From Halobacteriovorax sp. DA5 (GTDB lineage: Bacteria > Bdellovibrionota > Bacteriovoracia > Bacteriovoracales > Bacteriovoracaceae): a DNA stretch of 64,000 bases. Below the pieces are notes generated by a model. That model worked only from the letters and a program-made list of their open reading frames with translations. It searched no databases and was not told the origin of the DNA. The position numbers and the translations under genes were made by a program. This document shows, piece after piece, positions 25,431 to 34,329 of this stretch (the first letter of the stretch is position 1; the number at the start of each line of letters is the position of its first letter). Location: contig NZ_PPDJ01000008.1 of assembly GCF_002903145.1 (NCBI RefSeq), positions 1 to 64,000 of the forward strand, written 5' to 3'.

Positions 25431-26319
25431 CGATCTCTCCTCTAAGTGCCGTACCATAACGAAGTCCATAAGTTGAAAAATGGATATTCTTCGCTTCAAT
25501 CTTATTTAGAATAGTCTGTGCACAAATCGCTCCAGACTGTATTGTTTTTGATCTTTTTCCAAGAAAAGCAAATTGTTTTCCAAGAGCTTTCGAATCTACT
25601 AATTGTATTCGATCAGTACTTTCATTAAAATCAGCTAATGAAATTGAATATTCATTAATAGCTTCCGCATTATAAGAATCTTCACCAGAAAACATTAATG
25701 CTAAACTAGTAAGAGTTCCAGCAACACCAATAACATCCTGTCCAAGATAAGATTCTAGGTTAAAGCTTTCAAAAATTTCATCTATTTTATTTCTTAGTTG
25801 GCCATCTCTAATCCAGTCATCAACTCGAACTGAACCAATTGGTAAAGAAACCGTTTCAATTATTTCAAACGGCTTTGTCTTTATTAAAATTAATTCACTA
25901 GAAGCTCCACCAACATCTAAAATAAGTTGTTTTTTGGATTTCTTCTTCATCATTTCATTTATACCAAAAGCAGTATAGAAAGCCTCTCCTTCTCCAGATA
26001 TAATTTCAATATCCAAATCAAGTTCAGACTTAATTCTAGAGAAAAAATCAGGTGCATTCTTAGCAACACGAGAAGCTTCTGTTGCAGTAATAATAATATT
26101 TTTGCAACCTAATCTTAGACATTCCTCTTTATACTCTTTTAAAGCTTTAAAAGTATCTTCCATTGATTTTTCTTGAAAAACACCTTCTTTATCTAAACCT
26201 CGTCCAAGTCCTGTAATTGTAGAAAACTCTTGAACAATTTCCTTTGTATCGCGATCAATAACGAGCAAAAGTGTAGAGTTCGATCCGATATCGACCGAAG
26301 CAATTAAGTTTTTAGTCAT
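25411..26319 (-). CDS. Ppx/GppA-family exopolyphosphatase or guanosine pentaphosphate phosphatase
   Basis: A 302-residue actin-like ATPase-fold phosphatase. The N-terminal SVDIGSNSTLLLVID and the second phosphate loop LILDVGGASSELILI are both present, with the middle ITATEASRVAKNA and ISGEGEAFYTAFG that are typical of Ppx/GppA. It hydrolyses polyphosphate or pppGpp and so sits in the stringent response. The C-terminal HD-like domain of long forms is absent, so this is the short form. It overlaps the AsmA-like gene by 8 bases and the cNMP gene by 20 bases. Confidence 0.93.
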   Translation of the reverse strand: MTKNLIASVDIGSNSTLLLVIDRDTKEIVQEFSTITGLGRGLDKEGVFQEKSMEDTFKALKEYKEECLRLGCKNIIITATEASRVAKNAPDFFSRIKSELDLDIEIISGEGEAFYTAFGINEMMKKKSKKQLILDVGGASSELILIKTKPFEIIETVSLPIGSVRVDDWIRDGQLRNKIDEIFESFNLESYLGQDVIGVAGTLTSLALMFSGEDSYNAEAINEYSISLADFNESTDRIQLVDSKALGKQFAFLGKRSKTIQSGAICAQTILNKIEAKNIHFSTYGLRYGTALRGEIDDVYRV

Positions 26320-28549
26320 TTTTAAAAATACCCTTAAATAATTTTTTAATTTTGCCTTTATTTTTTTGAAGGACTTTATCTGATTCTTTCTTTAATAAAT
26401 TTTTTGCGGCACTCTTTGCTAACTCTTCGAGAGTATATTTATAGTCAGTATTTAGCGCATACCCAATACCTTCTAATCGAAAAGGAATTTTAGCTGTTCC
26501 ATAGTCTCTATTCAGATCATGCTTTAATTCTTCTTCATTAACAACAACCGCTCCAAGTAATTCACCTGGGGCCTTGAAATCAATTTTCCCATTGCCTTCT
26601 AAAGCATATTTTCCTTCATCTAAAATAACCTTATAACTTTTAAATTGATGATAGCGATCGTCTAGGCGTCCATTAAAAGATACTTCGTTAATGTCACCGT
26701 TAATTGTAATATCTTTGCTCGCTAACTTATCAAGCTTCTGAAATAAGTTTCCAACTACCTTACCTAAGTTTATTTTATGCAGCTTAGCTTCTTTGATATT
26801 TAAAGCGACATTGAAGTCATACTCTTTACCAATCATTTTACCATCTAAATTACCCGACGCTTTACCTTCAATTGATTTAACAATACCTTTTGGAATAAAA
26901 AGAGCAGCGCTTACAATATCAACGTCAGTGAATGAAGCTTTTAGTTCAGTAGTTTTTCCCTTCTTATGAATCTCAGACTCAAGATTCAGATTCAAAGGAG
27001 CAGTCCCAAGTTTAAGCCTATTTGTAGAAATACTTAATTTCTTTCTATTTACACTTATACCTAACTGACCATTAATCGGTGATTCACCTAAAATAACATT
27101 CGAGAATTTAATCTTTGATTTTACAGGATAGTTTGAAAATACCTCACCACTTGTACTAGAAATATCAATATCAGTATTCTCATCTTTTTCTTCGACATCT
27201 CGAACCGTTTTATGTTCCGGCATCTTTTCTTTAATTTCTGTCGGAATTTGAATATCTTGTAAATGTAAATTCACTGTAGAAGTTTTTAAATAATCGAAAC
27301 GGTCAACTCCTAAAACAAAAGGTGTAGACTGACCTACTTTTACAATACCTTCCAATAACTTCAACTCAATTGCAGATCGGATTTGCTTGCTATTGAGATT
27401 ATTTTTCACATTAACATTTACAGGAATTCCAAGTGCAACGAGATTGCTATCAACTGTCGTTGTAAGACTTGGGAATAGCTTCTCATTTTTCGAAGTGATG
27501 CTTCCCTCAACTCTCAGATTGCCATCTTTAATTTTAACGCCATAATCTGCAACATTTACAAAATAAGAAACAATATTTTCAAGATTACTTTCTAAATTTA
27601 TATTATGTAACTTTAATATTCCCTTTTCTAAGTCGTAGTCTAATTTCGATTTCATGAACTGATGTTCTTCCAGAGCAACCACAACCTTTGAAGACATCAA
27701 TTTCTTTTCAACATCACCGTCCATTTTTACAGAGAATTTTTTTAATGGCTTAACAATTAGATTCGACTTTATGTTATTAATATCAACTTCGGCATTAAAG
27801 TTCAGTTTTTTCTCTTCTAACCATCTATCTAGTACCGTCTCTCCAATAATGAGAAGGTCAAATGATGTTTCATTTGTTTTTCCTTTCGAAAGAATGAAGT
27901 GAGACTTAAGTTCAAAAACAGAAGTTGTATTAAAACCAATATCTCTTAAAGCAAGTTTTTCAATTTTTACTTCACCAAAACCACTATCTCTTAATGCATA
28001 ATTTGCATTAATATTTGTTACGTTAAAGTTTAGTGAGGCGTCAGAGAAAAAACTTAAGACGGCCAGACCAGGGCCATTATCTTCACTTTCTTCTTTTATC
28101 TTGATTGATTTTTTATCTTCCTGCTCAAAGCTTACAACTGCTTTTGAGGCAAAAGAGTTTTCCCAATTTGATCCCTTCTTAAATTCTATATAGCTAACTT
28201 TAGGATTATCAATATTAACAGAAATTGTTCCGTAACCCATTAACATCGTCCAAAATGGAATCTCTATTTGAAGATTTTCAAATGAGCATAGAGGTAGTTT
28301 TCTTCCACCATGAGGATAGAGAATATCAACTCCTCTAATATTCACTTTAGAGTTAAGGCCTAGGGAATAGTCTAGAGACTGCGTTAAAACTTCCGCATTA
28401 GGTAATGTTTTTTGCAGCTGTGTTGTAAAGGCTTGTCTAATTGCATCTGGTTTTAAGTTTCGTTTAGCAACAATTAAAATAATTGCAGAAAAAACAATTA
28501 GAAACGCTAAAAATAAAAAAATTATTTTTAATGGTGACTTAGTTTTCAC
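26312..28549 (-). CDS. AsmA-like bridge-type envelope protein
   Basis: A 745-residue protein with one N-terminal membrane helix (about 8-28, IIFLFLAFLIVFSAIILIV) and a long periplasmic part rich in beta strands. There is an AsmA-like repeated pattern, with N-terminal SVNIDNPKVSYIEF and C-terminal TELKASFTDVDIVSAALF and GKASGNLDGKMIG. Such proteins span the periplasm and are thought to move phospholipids to the outer membrane. It overlaps the Ppx gene by 8 bases and lies 18 bases from the pcrA-like gene. Assignment is to the broad AsmA/DUF748 group. Confidence 0.75.
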   Translation of the reverse strand: MKTKSPLKIIFLFLAFLIVFSAIILIVAKRNLKPDAIRQAFTTQLQKTLPNAEVLTQSLDYSLGLNSKVNIRGVDILYPHGGRKLPLCSFENLQIEIPFWTMLMGYGTISVNIDNPKVSYIEFKKGSNWENSFASKAVVSFEQEDKKSIKIKEESEDNGPGLAVLSFFSDASLNFNVTNINANYALRDSGFGEVKIEKLALRDIGFNTTSVFELKSHFILSKGKTNETSFDLLIIGETVLDRWLEEKKLNFNAEVDINNIKSNLIVKPLKKFSVKMDGDVEKKLMSSKVVVALEEHQFMKSKLDYDLEKGILKLHNINLESNLENIVSYFVNVADYGVKIKDGNLRVEGSITSKNEKLFPSLTTTVDSNLVALGIPVNVNVKNNLNSKQIRSAIELKLLEGIVKVGQSTPFVLGVDRFDYLKTSTVNLHLQDIQIPTEIKEKMPEHKTVRDVEEKDENTDIDISSTSGEVFSNYPVKSKIKFSNVILGESPINGQLGISVNRKKLSISTNRLKLGTAPLNLNLESEIHKKGKTTELKASFTDVDIVSAALFIPKGIVKSIEGKASGNLDGKMIGKEYDFNVALNIKEAKLHKINLGKVVGNLFQKLDKLASKDITINGDINEVSFNGRLDDRYHQFKSYKVILDEGKYALEGNGKIDFKAPGELLGAVVVNEEELKHDLNRDYGTAKIPFRLEGIGYALNTDYKYTLEELAKSAAKNLLKKESDKVLQKNKGKIKKLFKGIFKND

Positions 28550-28567
28550 ATACCCTCCAATGGTATT

Positions 28568-30799
28568 TTAGATTAAAGTCAGTGGCGCAAACTTTGCCAT
28601 AAATTTCTTTTGTGCACCGTCATTAAATTTAATCGTTACCTTTTCATCTCCTGAAGGTCCGATACATTCTAAAACCGTTCCTTCTCCATAAAGAGAGTGA
28701 ACAATCCTTGAACCCTTAGGATAAGTTACTTTTTTTGCACTTATACTTGGCGATTTTTCAACTCGGTAAACTGGTTCATCATCGTAAACTGGATCGCATA
28801 GATCGTCCCAATCATCATCCATTGATTGTTGGCGTCCACCACCTAGCTTTTTCCATATATAAAATTTATTCGGTATTTCTTGGATAAATCGACTGAAGCC
28901 ATTAAAGCGTAGCTGACCAAATAACATTCGACCTTGGGCAAATGTAATATAAAGTCTCTTCATCGCTCTTGTCATCGCAACGTAGAAAAGTCGACGCTCC
29001 TCCTCTATTGCTGTTTCTCCATTTTCAATCGATTGATAACTTGGAAAAACAGTCTCTTCAACTCCTGTCACAAAGACATATTCAAACTCAAGCCCTTTTG
29101 CTCCGTGAATCGTCATTAAAGAAACTTCGCCTTGATTCTCTTCTTCTTGTCCAATTGCTGAGTTATCAAGAGTTATCGTTTCTAGAAATGCTCCGAAACG
29201 TCCGTTAGGGTTCTGATCCTCAAATTGTGTAAATGCACTTCCAAGCTCTTCAAGGTTTTCCATTCGAGCTTGAGACTCATAGTCCTTTGCAGCTCGAAGC
29301 ATTTCCCAATAACCAGATTCATAAAGGAGCTTTTCATAAACGGTCTCTAATGCTTCCCCCTCATCATGAGCTACTTTAGCTTCAGTAATGAGATGTACAA
29401 ATTGAGACAGTGAAGACTTAACTCGAGACGAAAGCCTTATATGTTTAAAATCTTCTGGGTTATCCACAACTCTATTCACAACTTCCCAAAGAGAACTATC
29501 TGACTTAATCGCCTCCTCTTCAATCTTTCTTAAAGTTGTGGCACCAATTCCACGAGTTGGTACATTGATAATTCGACTTAATGCTAGCGAGTCCTTGTCA
29601 TTAACAAGAAGTCTAATATAAGCAATTAGATCTTTAATTTCTTTTCTTTCGTAAAACTTAATCCCACCAACAACTCGATATGGGATATTTGATTTTCTAA
29701 GTGCATCTTCAATTTGTCTCGACTGAGAATTCGTACGATAGAAGACGGCCATTTCATCGTAATTGACTCCATCTTCACTATGATGATGGATTAATTGTTC
29801 AGCGACAAAATCAGATTCTTCTCTATCACTAGAGCACTCAACGATCTCAATTGATTCACCTTCTGGATTATCAGTCCACATACTCTTGCCTTTACGCTGA
29901 GTATTTCGTGCAATTACAGCTCCTGCTGCTTCAATAATATTTTTAGAAGAACGGTAATTTTGTTCCAACTTTAAAATTTGAGCATCACTATAAACTTCTT
30001 CAAAGTCTAAGATGTTTCGAATATCCGCTCCACGCCAAGAATAGATCGATTGATCTTCATCCCCAACAACACAAATATTCCTTCTTTTCTTTGCTAGTTT
30101 TGTGACTAGGTCGAATTGGGCACGGTTCGTATCCTGATACTCGTCGACAAGAATATAACGAAAACGCTCTTGATATCTTTCGAGTACTTCTGGAAATTTT
30201 TCAAATAATTGAATAACACCAGAAATAAGGCCACCGAAGTCAGTGGCGTTAGCTTTGTGCAACTCTTTTTCGTATTCAAGATACATATCGTAGAAAATAT
30301 CATCACTTTCTACTTCATAATCTTTATCTGAAATATCACGATCAGGATAATGACCGTGATTTTTTAGGTCTTCAATAAAATATAAAACTTCAAATGGAGA
30401 AGTTTCTTTTTGCGAAATTCCACGTCGATTTAAAATCGCTTTAACAACACTTTTTTGCTCACTAGTATCATAAATCGTAAAATTTCTACTAAGGCCTAAG
30501 TAATTTGCCTCAGACCTTAGCATTTTTGCACAAAAAGAGTGGAAAGTAGTAACTTGAAGAGCACCAACATCACAACTTACATCACGTCCGACACGATCTC
30601 GCATTTCTTTAGCGGCTTTATTTGAGAAAGTAAGTGCCAATAGTTGAAATGGAGAAATATTCTTCTCTTCTAAAAGATACGCAATCTTTGTAACAAGAGT
30701 TCTCGTTTTTCCAGATCCTGCACCAGCAAGGATCATCATTGGTCCATCAATCTCTTTAACGGCTTGACGTTGTTGAATATTGAGGTGGTCTAACTTCAT
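28568..30799 (-). CDS. UvrD/PcrA-type DNA helicase
   Basis: A 743-residue superfamily 1 helicase. The Q motif LNIQQRQAV, Walker A AGAGSGKTRTL, DEYQDTN, GDEDQSIYSWRGAD, QNYRSSKNI, the SLMTIHGAKGLEFEYVFV motif and VAMTRAMKRLYITF are all in order. It works in DNA repair and removal of RecA or replication blocks. The tail (GSRIVHSLYGEGTVLECIG) is the PcrA/UvrD C-terminal Tudor-like region. It lies between glmS and the AsmA-like gene on the same strand. Whether to call it UvrD or PcrA cannot be told by eye. Confidence 0.95.
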   Translation of the reverse strand: MKLDHLNIQQRQAVKEIDGPMMILAGAGSGKTRTLVTKIAYLLEEKNISPFQLLALTFSNKAAKEMRDRVGRDVSCDVGALQVTTFHSFCAKMLRSEANYLGLSRNFTIYDTSEQKSVVKAILNRRGISQKETSPFEVLYFIEDLKNHGHYPDRDISDKDYEVESDDIFYDMYLEYEKELHKANATDFGGLISGVIQLFEKFPEVLERYQERFRYILVDEYQDTNRAQFDLVTKLAKKRRNICVVGDEDQSIYSWRGADIRNILDFEEVYSDAQILKLEQNYRSSKNIIEAAGAVIARNTQRKGKSMWTDNPEGESIEIVECSSDREESDFVAEQLIHHHSEDGVNYDEMAVFYRTNSQSRQIEDALRKSNIPYRVVGGIKFYERKEIKDLIAYIRLLVNDKDSLALSRIINVPTRGIGATTLRKIEEEAIKSDSSLWEVVNRVVDNPEDFKHIRLSSRVKSSLSQFVHLITEAKVAHDEGEALETVYEKLLYESGYWEMLRAAKDYESQARMENLEELGSAFTQFEDQNPNGRFGAFLETITLDNSAIGQEEENQGEVSLMTIHGAKGLEFEYVFVTGVEETVFPSYQSIENGETAIEEERRLFYVAMTRAMKRLYITFAQGRMLFGQLRFNGFSRFIQEIPNKFYIWKKLGGGRQQSMDDDWDDLCDPVYDDEPVYRVEKSPSISAKKVTYPKGSRIVHSLYGEGTVLECIGPSGDEKVTIKFNDGAQKKFMAKFAPLTLI

Positions 30800-30825
30800 T
30801 AAAATTCCTATTTACTCTTTTCTTT

Positions 30826-32655
30826 TTATTCAACAGTAACTGACTTTGCCAGGTTTCTTGGCTTATCAATATCTGTCCCTAAATTCTTCGCAATATAATA
30901 AGCAAGAAGTTGGTTTACTACGTTTACGTAAAGTGGTGCCAAGTCTCCAAGCCCGTCAAAGTCTAATTCAATATAGTGATCAGAGATCTCTCTTAAATCT
31001 TCCTTACCTTTTGGACCAATTGAAACAATAAGACCTTTACGTGCCTTAATTTCTTGAATATTCGAAACTGTTTTTTCAAATAAATCTTCACCGACTAGGG
31101 CAACGTTAACTTTCTCTTCATCAATAAGAGCAATTGGACCATGCTTTAACTCACCTGAAGCATAACCTTCGGCGTGAACGTAAGCGATTTCTTTGAGCTT
31201 TAGTGCTCCTTCTAGGGCAATTGGAAAATATGCTCCACGACCAGTATAGAAGAAACCTTTATACTTATAAATTGCATCAGCAACATCTTTAATTGGTTTT
31301 GTATTATCTAAAAGTTGCTCAACTCTTTCAGCAAGAAGACTATAGCGTGAAGAAAGAGAGTTTCTTAAATCATCAGACATACCACCATTAGAAATAACTT
31401 CTGAAAGAGTCTTTCCAGTTAATACTTGTTGAGTAAATGCCTTTGTTGAAGCAACACCAATCTCAACACCTGCGCGAATCATAAGATTCACATCACAGTC
31501 ACGATAAAGAGTAGATCCTTCAGTGTTTACAATTGAAAGTGATTTCATTCCTTTCTCTTTACACATCGTTTGCGCAGCTAAAGTATCTGCTGTTTCACCA
31601 GACTGAGAGATGAACATTGCTAGTTCATTTTGACTAAGAATTGGATTGCGGTAGCGGAACTCACTTGCAACTTCTGTAAAACATCTAATGCGATTATTTG
31701 ATTCGAAGTAATCTTTAATTACAAGACCAGCATAGTAAGCAGTACCACAAGCTGTAATACTAATTGCATCCATTGGTAGTTTAATTGCTGACTCTAAACT
31801 CTCTTTTCCTTCACCTTGAAAGTAATATTGAGTTAGAGAACGAATTAACTCAGGCTGTTCGTGAATTTCTTTAAGCATATAGTGCTCAAAATCACCTTTA
31901 GATGCAGGATCGTGATCGATCGTTTGCTCTTTTGACATATAACGATGAGTCTTAGATCCATCAAGCTCATAAAAATTTAATAGCTGATTATTTTTTACAC
32001 TTAGGTGACAAAGAACATTATCTTCAGGGAAGTAAATTCGAGTGGCCATACCAGCAAGAGCATATGGATCACTTGAAACAAATACTTCAGAATTTACTTC
32101 ATTACTTCCACATACTAATGGAGCACCTTTTTTAATTGCAAAGATTTCATCTGTTTCACGATTTAATACAACAAATGCAGAAAATCCTTCAATTCTTTCA
32201 AATGATTTAATTACAGCTTCTTTGATTGGAGTACCTTGGCGTTTATGAAAAATTAAAAGCCCAAGAAATGTTTCCGAGTCAGTTTCTGATTCGAAATAAA
32301 TCCCTTGTTCTTTAAGTTCGTTTCTAATTTCATTGGCATTTTCAATGATTCCATTGTGAACCATCGCAATTCCATCTTTAGTCGAAACGTGTGGGTGCGC
32401 ATTGTAATCTGTTACACCACCGTGAGTGGCCCAACGAGTGTGCCCAATACAAGATCTTGCATGAATATCTTTACCTTCAAGCTCAGCTTCAAGGTTTCCA
32501 ATTTTTCCTTCTTTTTTATAAACGAGAAGCTCATCATTTTTGCTGATGAAACTAACTCCAGCTGAATCGTACCCACGGTACTCTAATCTTCTAAGTCCTT
32601 CTAGAACAACGTCAACTGAATTTGATGGCCCAAGATGCCCAACAATTCCGCACAT
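30826..32655 (-). CDS. glmS: Glutamine-fructose-6-phosphate aminotransferase
   Basis: This makes glucosamine-6-phosphate from fructose-6-phosphate and glutamine, the first step to UDP-GlcNAc. I set the start at ATG 32655 so that the catalytic Cys follows the initiator Met (MCGIVGHLG); AAGGAAG precedes it. The two SIS domains have FISQSGETADT and TGRGAYFPIALEGALKLKEIAYVHAEGY, and the C-terminus LAKSVTVE is invariant. Its length of 609 residues is normal. glmU lies 80 bases upstream on the same strand. No glmS ribozyme is visible in the short leader. Confidence 0.98.
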   Translation of the reverse strand: MCGIVGHLGPSNSVDVVLEGLRRLEYRGYDSAGVSFISKNDELLVYKKEGKIGNLEAELEGKDIHARSCIGHTRWATHGGVTDYNAHPHVSTKDGIAMVHNGIIENANEIRNELKEQGIYFESETDSETFLGLLIFHKRQGTPIKEAVIKSFERIEGFSAFVVLNRETDEIFAIKKGAPLVCGSNEVNSEVFVSSDPYALAGMATRIYFPEDNVLCHLSVKNNQLLNFYELDGSKTHRYMSKEQTIDHDPASKGDFEHYMLKEIHEQPELIRSLTQYYFQGEGKESLESAIKLPMDAISITACGTAYYAGLVIKDYFESNNRIRCFTEVASEFRYRNPILSQNELAMFISQSGETADTLAAQTMCKEKGMKSLSIVNTEGSTLYRDCDVNLMIRAGVEIGVASTKAFTQQVLTGKTLSEVISNGGMSDDLRNSLSSRYSLLAERVEQLLDNTKPIKDVADAIYKYKGFFYTGRGAYFPIALEGALKLKEIAYVHAEGYASGELKHGPIALIDEEKVNVALVGEDLFEKTVSNIQEIKARKGLIVSIGPKGKEDLREISDHYIELDFDGLGDLAPLYVNVVNQLLAYYIAKNLGTDIDKPRNLAKSVTVE

Positions 32656-32734
32656 AGTCACTTCCTTATATGTTTAAAAAATACTAATTAAAGAAAGATA
32701 CCATTATGCGGGCGAAAATAAAATTTTTGCGAGC

Positions 32735-34123
32735 CTATTTGTCGCTTTTTTTCCTAATGAAACGCCTTGCCATTCCTTCTTTCGTCTCTTGACGCCCTCT
32801 GGCAATTGCAAATGATCCATCTGGCATACTTTTGCTAATTGTTGAACCTGATGCAACATAGCATTCTTTACCAATCTCAATAGGTGCAATCATTTGTGAA
32901 TCTGATCCAATAAAAGATCCATCACCAATAATTGTTTTGTGCTTATTGGCCCCGTCGTAATTACAAGTAATGAAGCCACAACCAATATTTACATTGTCGC
33001 CAATTTCAGCATCTCCTGCATAGCTTAAGTGTGAAACAGCTGACTTTTTACCAATCTTAGATTTTTTTATTTCGACAAAGTTTCCAATTTTTGCACCTTC
33101 ACCAATATCACTTCCTGGACGAAGCTGCGCCATCGGTCCAATTGAAGCGCCTTTTGAAACTTTTGAATCTGTAATATATGAATTGGCCTTAATAATGGCT
33201 CCATCTTCAATGATTGAATTCTTAATTGTTACACCTTGCTCAATCACTACATTTTTTCCAATCACTGTTTTGTCATCGATAAAAGCATTTTGATAAAGTT
33301 GTGTTCCTTGTCCAATATTTTTAGAATAACAGTAAGTATGCGAAGGATCTGAGAAACGCACTCCCGCTTCTAACATCAGGAAACGAGCAATTGAGCGCCT
33401 TAGATAAATATCTGCATCTGAAAGTTGAATAAGGTTATTTACACCTAAAAACTCACGAGCATCTTCAAAAAGAAGTGGAGTTACATTGGCTTCAGGGTTA
33501 AAGGTATCCGTAAGGTAAAACTCACCTGACTTATTATTATCAGAAAGATTGAATACATGATCCATTAAATAAAGTGTTTTAAAAATATAAAGACCCGAGT
33601 TAACTTCTGTCACAAGTCTTTGCTCTTCAGTTGCATCTTTTTCTTCAACAATCTGAAAGCCTGTCCCCTTACGAATAATTCTTCCGTAACCTGTAGGATT
33701 ACTTGCTGAAAAAGTTGCACAAACTGCATTTGAACCTTTCTCAATCTCTTCAATGAGAGCGTTAATTGTTTCTTTTGTAATTAATGGTGTATCTGCACAT
33801 GTCACAATTGTATAATCATAGCCACGAGAGTTTTCAAAATCCTTCAAATAAGTCTGAACGGCATGCCCTGTCCCTAATTGCTCTTTTTGATAAACGTAAT
33901 TTATACCTGTAAAGCGTTCATTAACATGTTCTTCAACAAGTTCACGTTGATGACCAGTAACTAAAGTGATATCTCCAAAATCTTTAAATGTTTCGATGAC
34001 ATAATCGACTAAAGTATTTTGGTGTAAAGGTGCAAGAGGTTTTGGAATATCCATTTTAAGTCTTGTTCCCTTACCTGCAGCTAATACAACTACCGCAACT
34101 TTCTTCGTTGTCTTCTGTGACAT
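32735..34123 (-). CDS. glmU: Bifunctional GlmU (GlcN-1-P acetyltransferase / GlcNAc-1-P uridyltransferase)
   Basis: A 462-residue two-domain protein. The N-terminal uridyltransferase has LAAGKGTRLKMDIPKPLAPL and the GYGRIIR motif. The C-terminal left-handed beta-helix contains the hexapeptide repeats (IGKNVVIEQGVTIKNSI, IGEGAKIGNFVEIKKS) and the acetyltransferase site SHLSYAGDAEIGDNVNIGCG. It makes UDP-GlcNAc for peptidoglycan and lipid A. It is followed by glmS after about 80 bases, as one pathway unit. It is divergent from lon. Confidence 0.98.
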   Translation of the reverse strand: MSQKTTKKVAVVVLAAGKGTRLKMDIPKPLAPLHQNTLVDYVIETFKDFGDITLVTGHQRELVEEHVNERFTGINYVYQKEQLGTGHAVQTYLKDFENSRGYDYTIVTCADTPLITKETINALIEEIEKGSNAVCATFSASNPTGYGRIIRKGTGFQIVEEKDATEEQRLVTEVNSGLYIFKTLYLMDHVFNLSDNNKSGEFYLTDTFNPEANVTPLLFEDAREFLGVNNLIQLSDADIYLRRSIARFLMLEAGVRFSDPSHTYCYSKNIGQGTQLYQNAFIDDKTVIGKNVVIEQGVTIKNSIIEDGAIIKANSYITDSKVSKGASIGPMAQLRPGSDIGEGAKIGNFVEIKKSKIGKKSAVSHLSYAGDAEIGDNVNIGCGFITCNYDGANKHKTIIGDGSFIGSDSQMIAPIEIGKECYVASGSTISKSMPDGSFAIARGRQETKEGMARRFIRKKSDK

Positions 34124-34241
34124 ATAAAAACTCCTAATAACCGACTATATCGGTCTCTTTTCACTCTATGCGATTACAACACATTAACTAAATCATAGCA
34201 AAAAAATCAGTTAAAAAACTCAAAAAAATCACGCATTTTCG

Positions 34242-34268
34242 CTCTTTTTATTAAAGAGTTTTTTTTAT
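34242..34268 (+). other. Terminator-like hairpin in the lon upstream region
   Basis: A 6-bp stem CTCTTT/AAAGAG (34242-34247 with 34253-34258) with a 5-base loop TTATT is followed by a T-run on the plus strand. It lies 62 bases before the lon start and 119 bases from the glmU start. It could attenuate transcription entering lon, or end a transcript running rightward. The stem is AU-rich and weak, so this may be chance. Confidence 0.4.
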
Positions 34269-34329
34269 TGCCCGATGTTAATTAAGAACAAATTGCCTAT
34301 ATTGCGCCGACCTGTTGGAGGAAAGATTT

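Noticed and set aside
32656..32734. glmS ribozyme in the glmS leader
   Set aside because: The gap between glmU and glmS is only about 80 bases and shows none of the conserved ribozyme core, so nothing is claimed.
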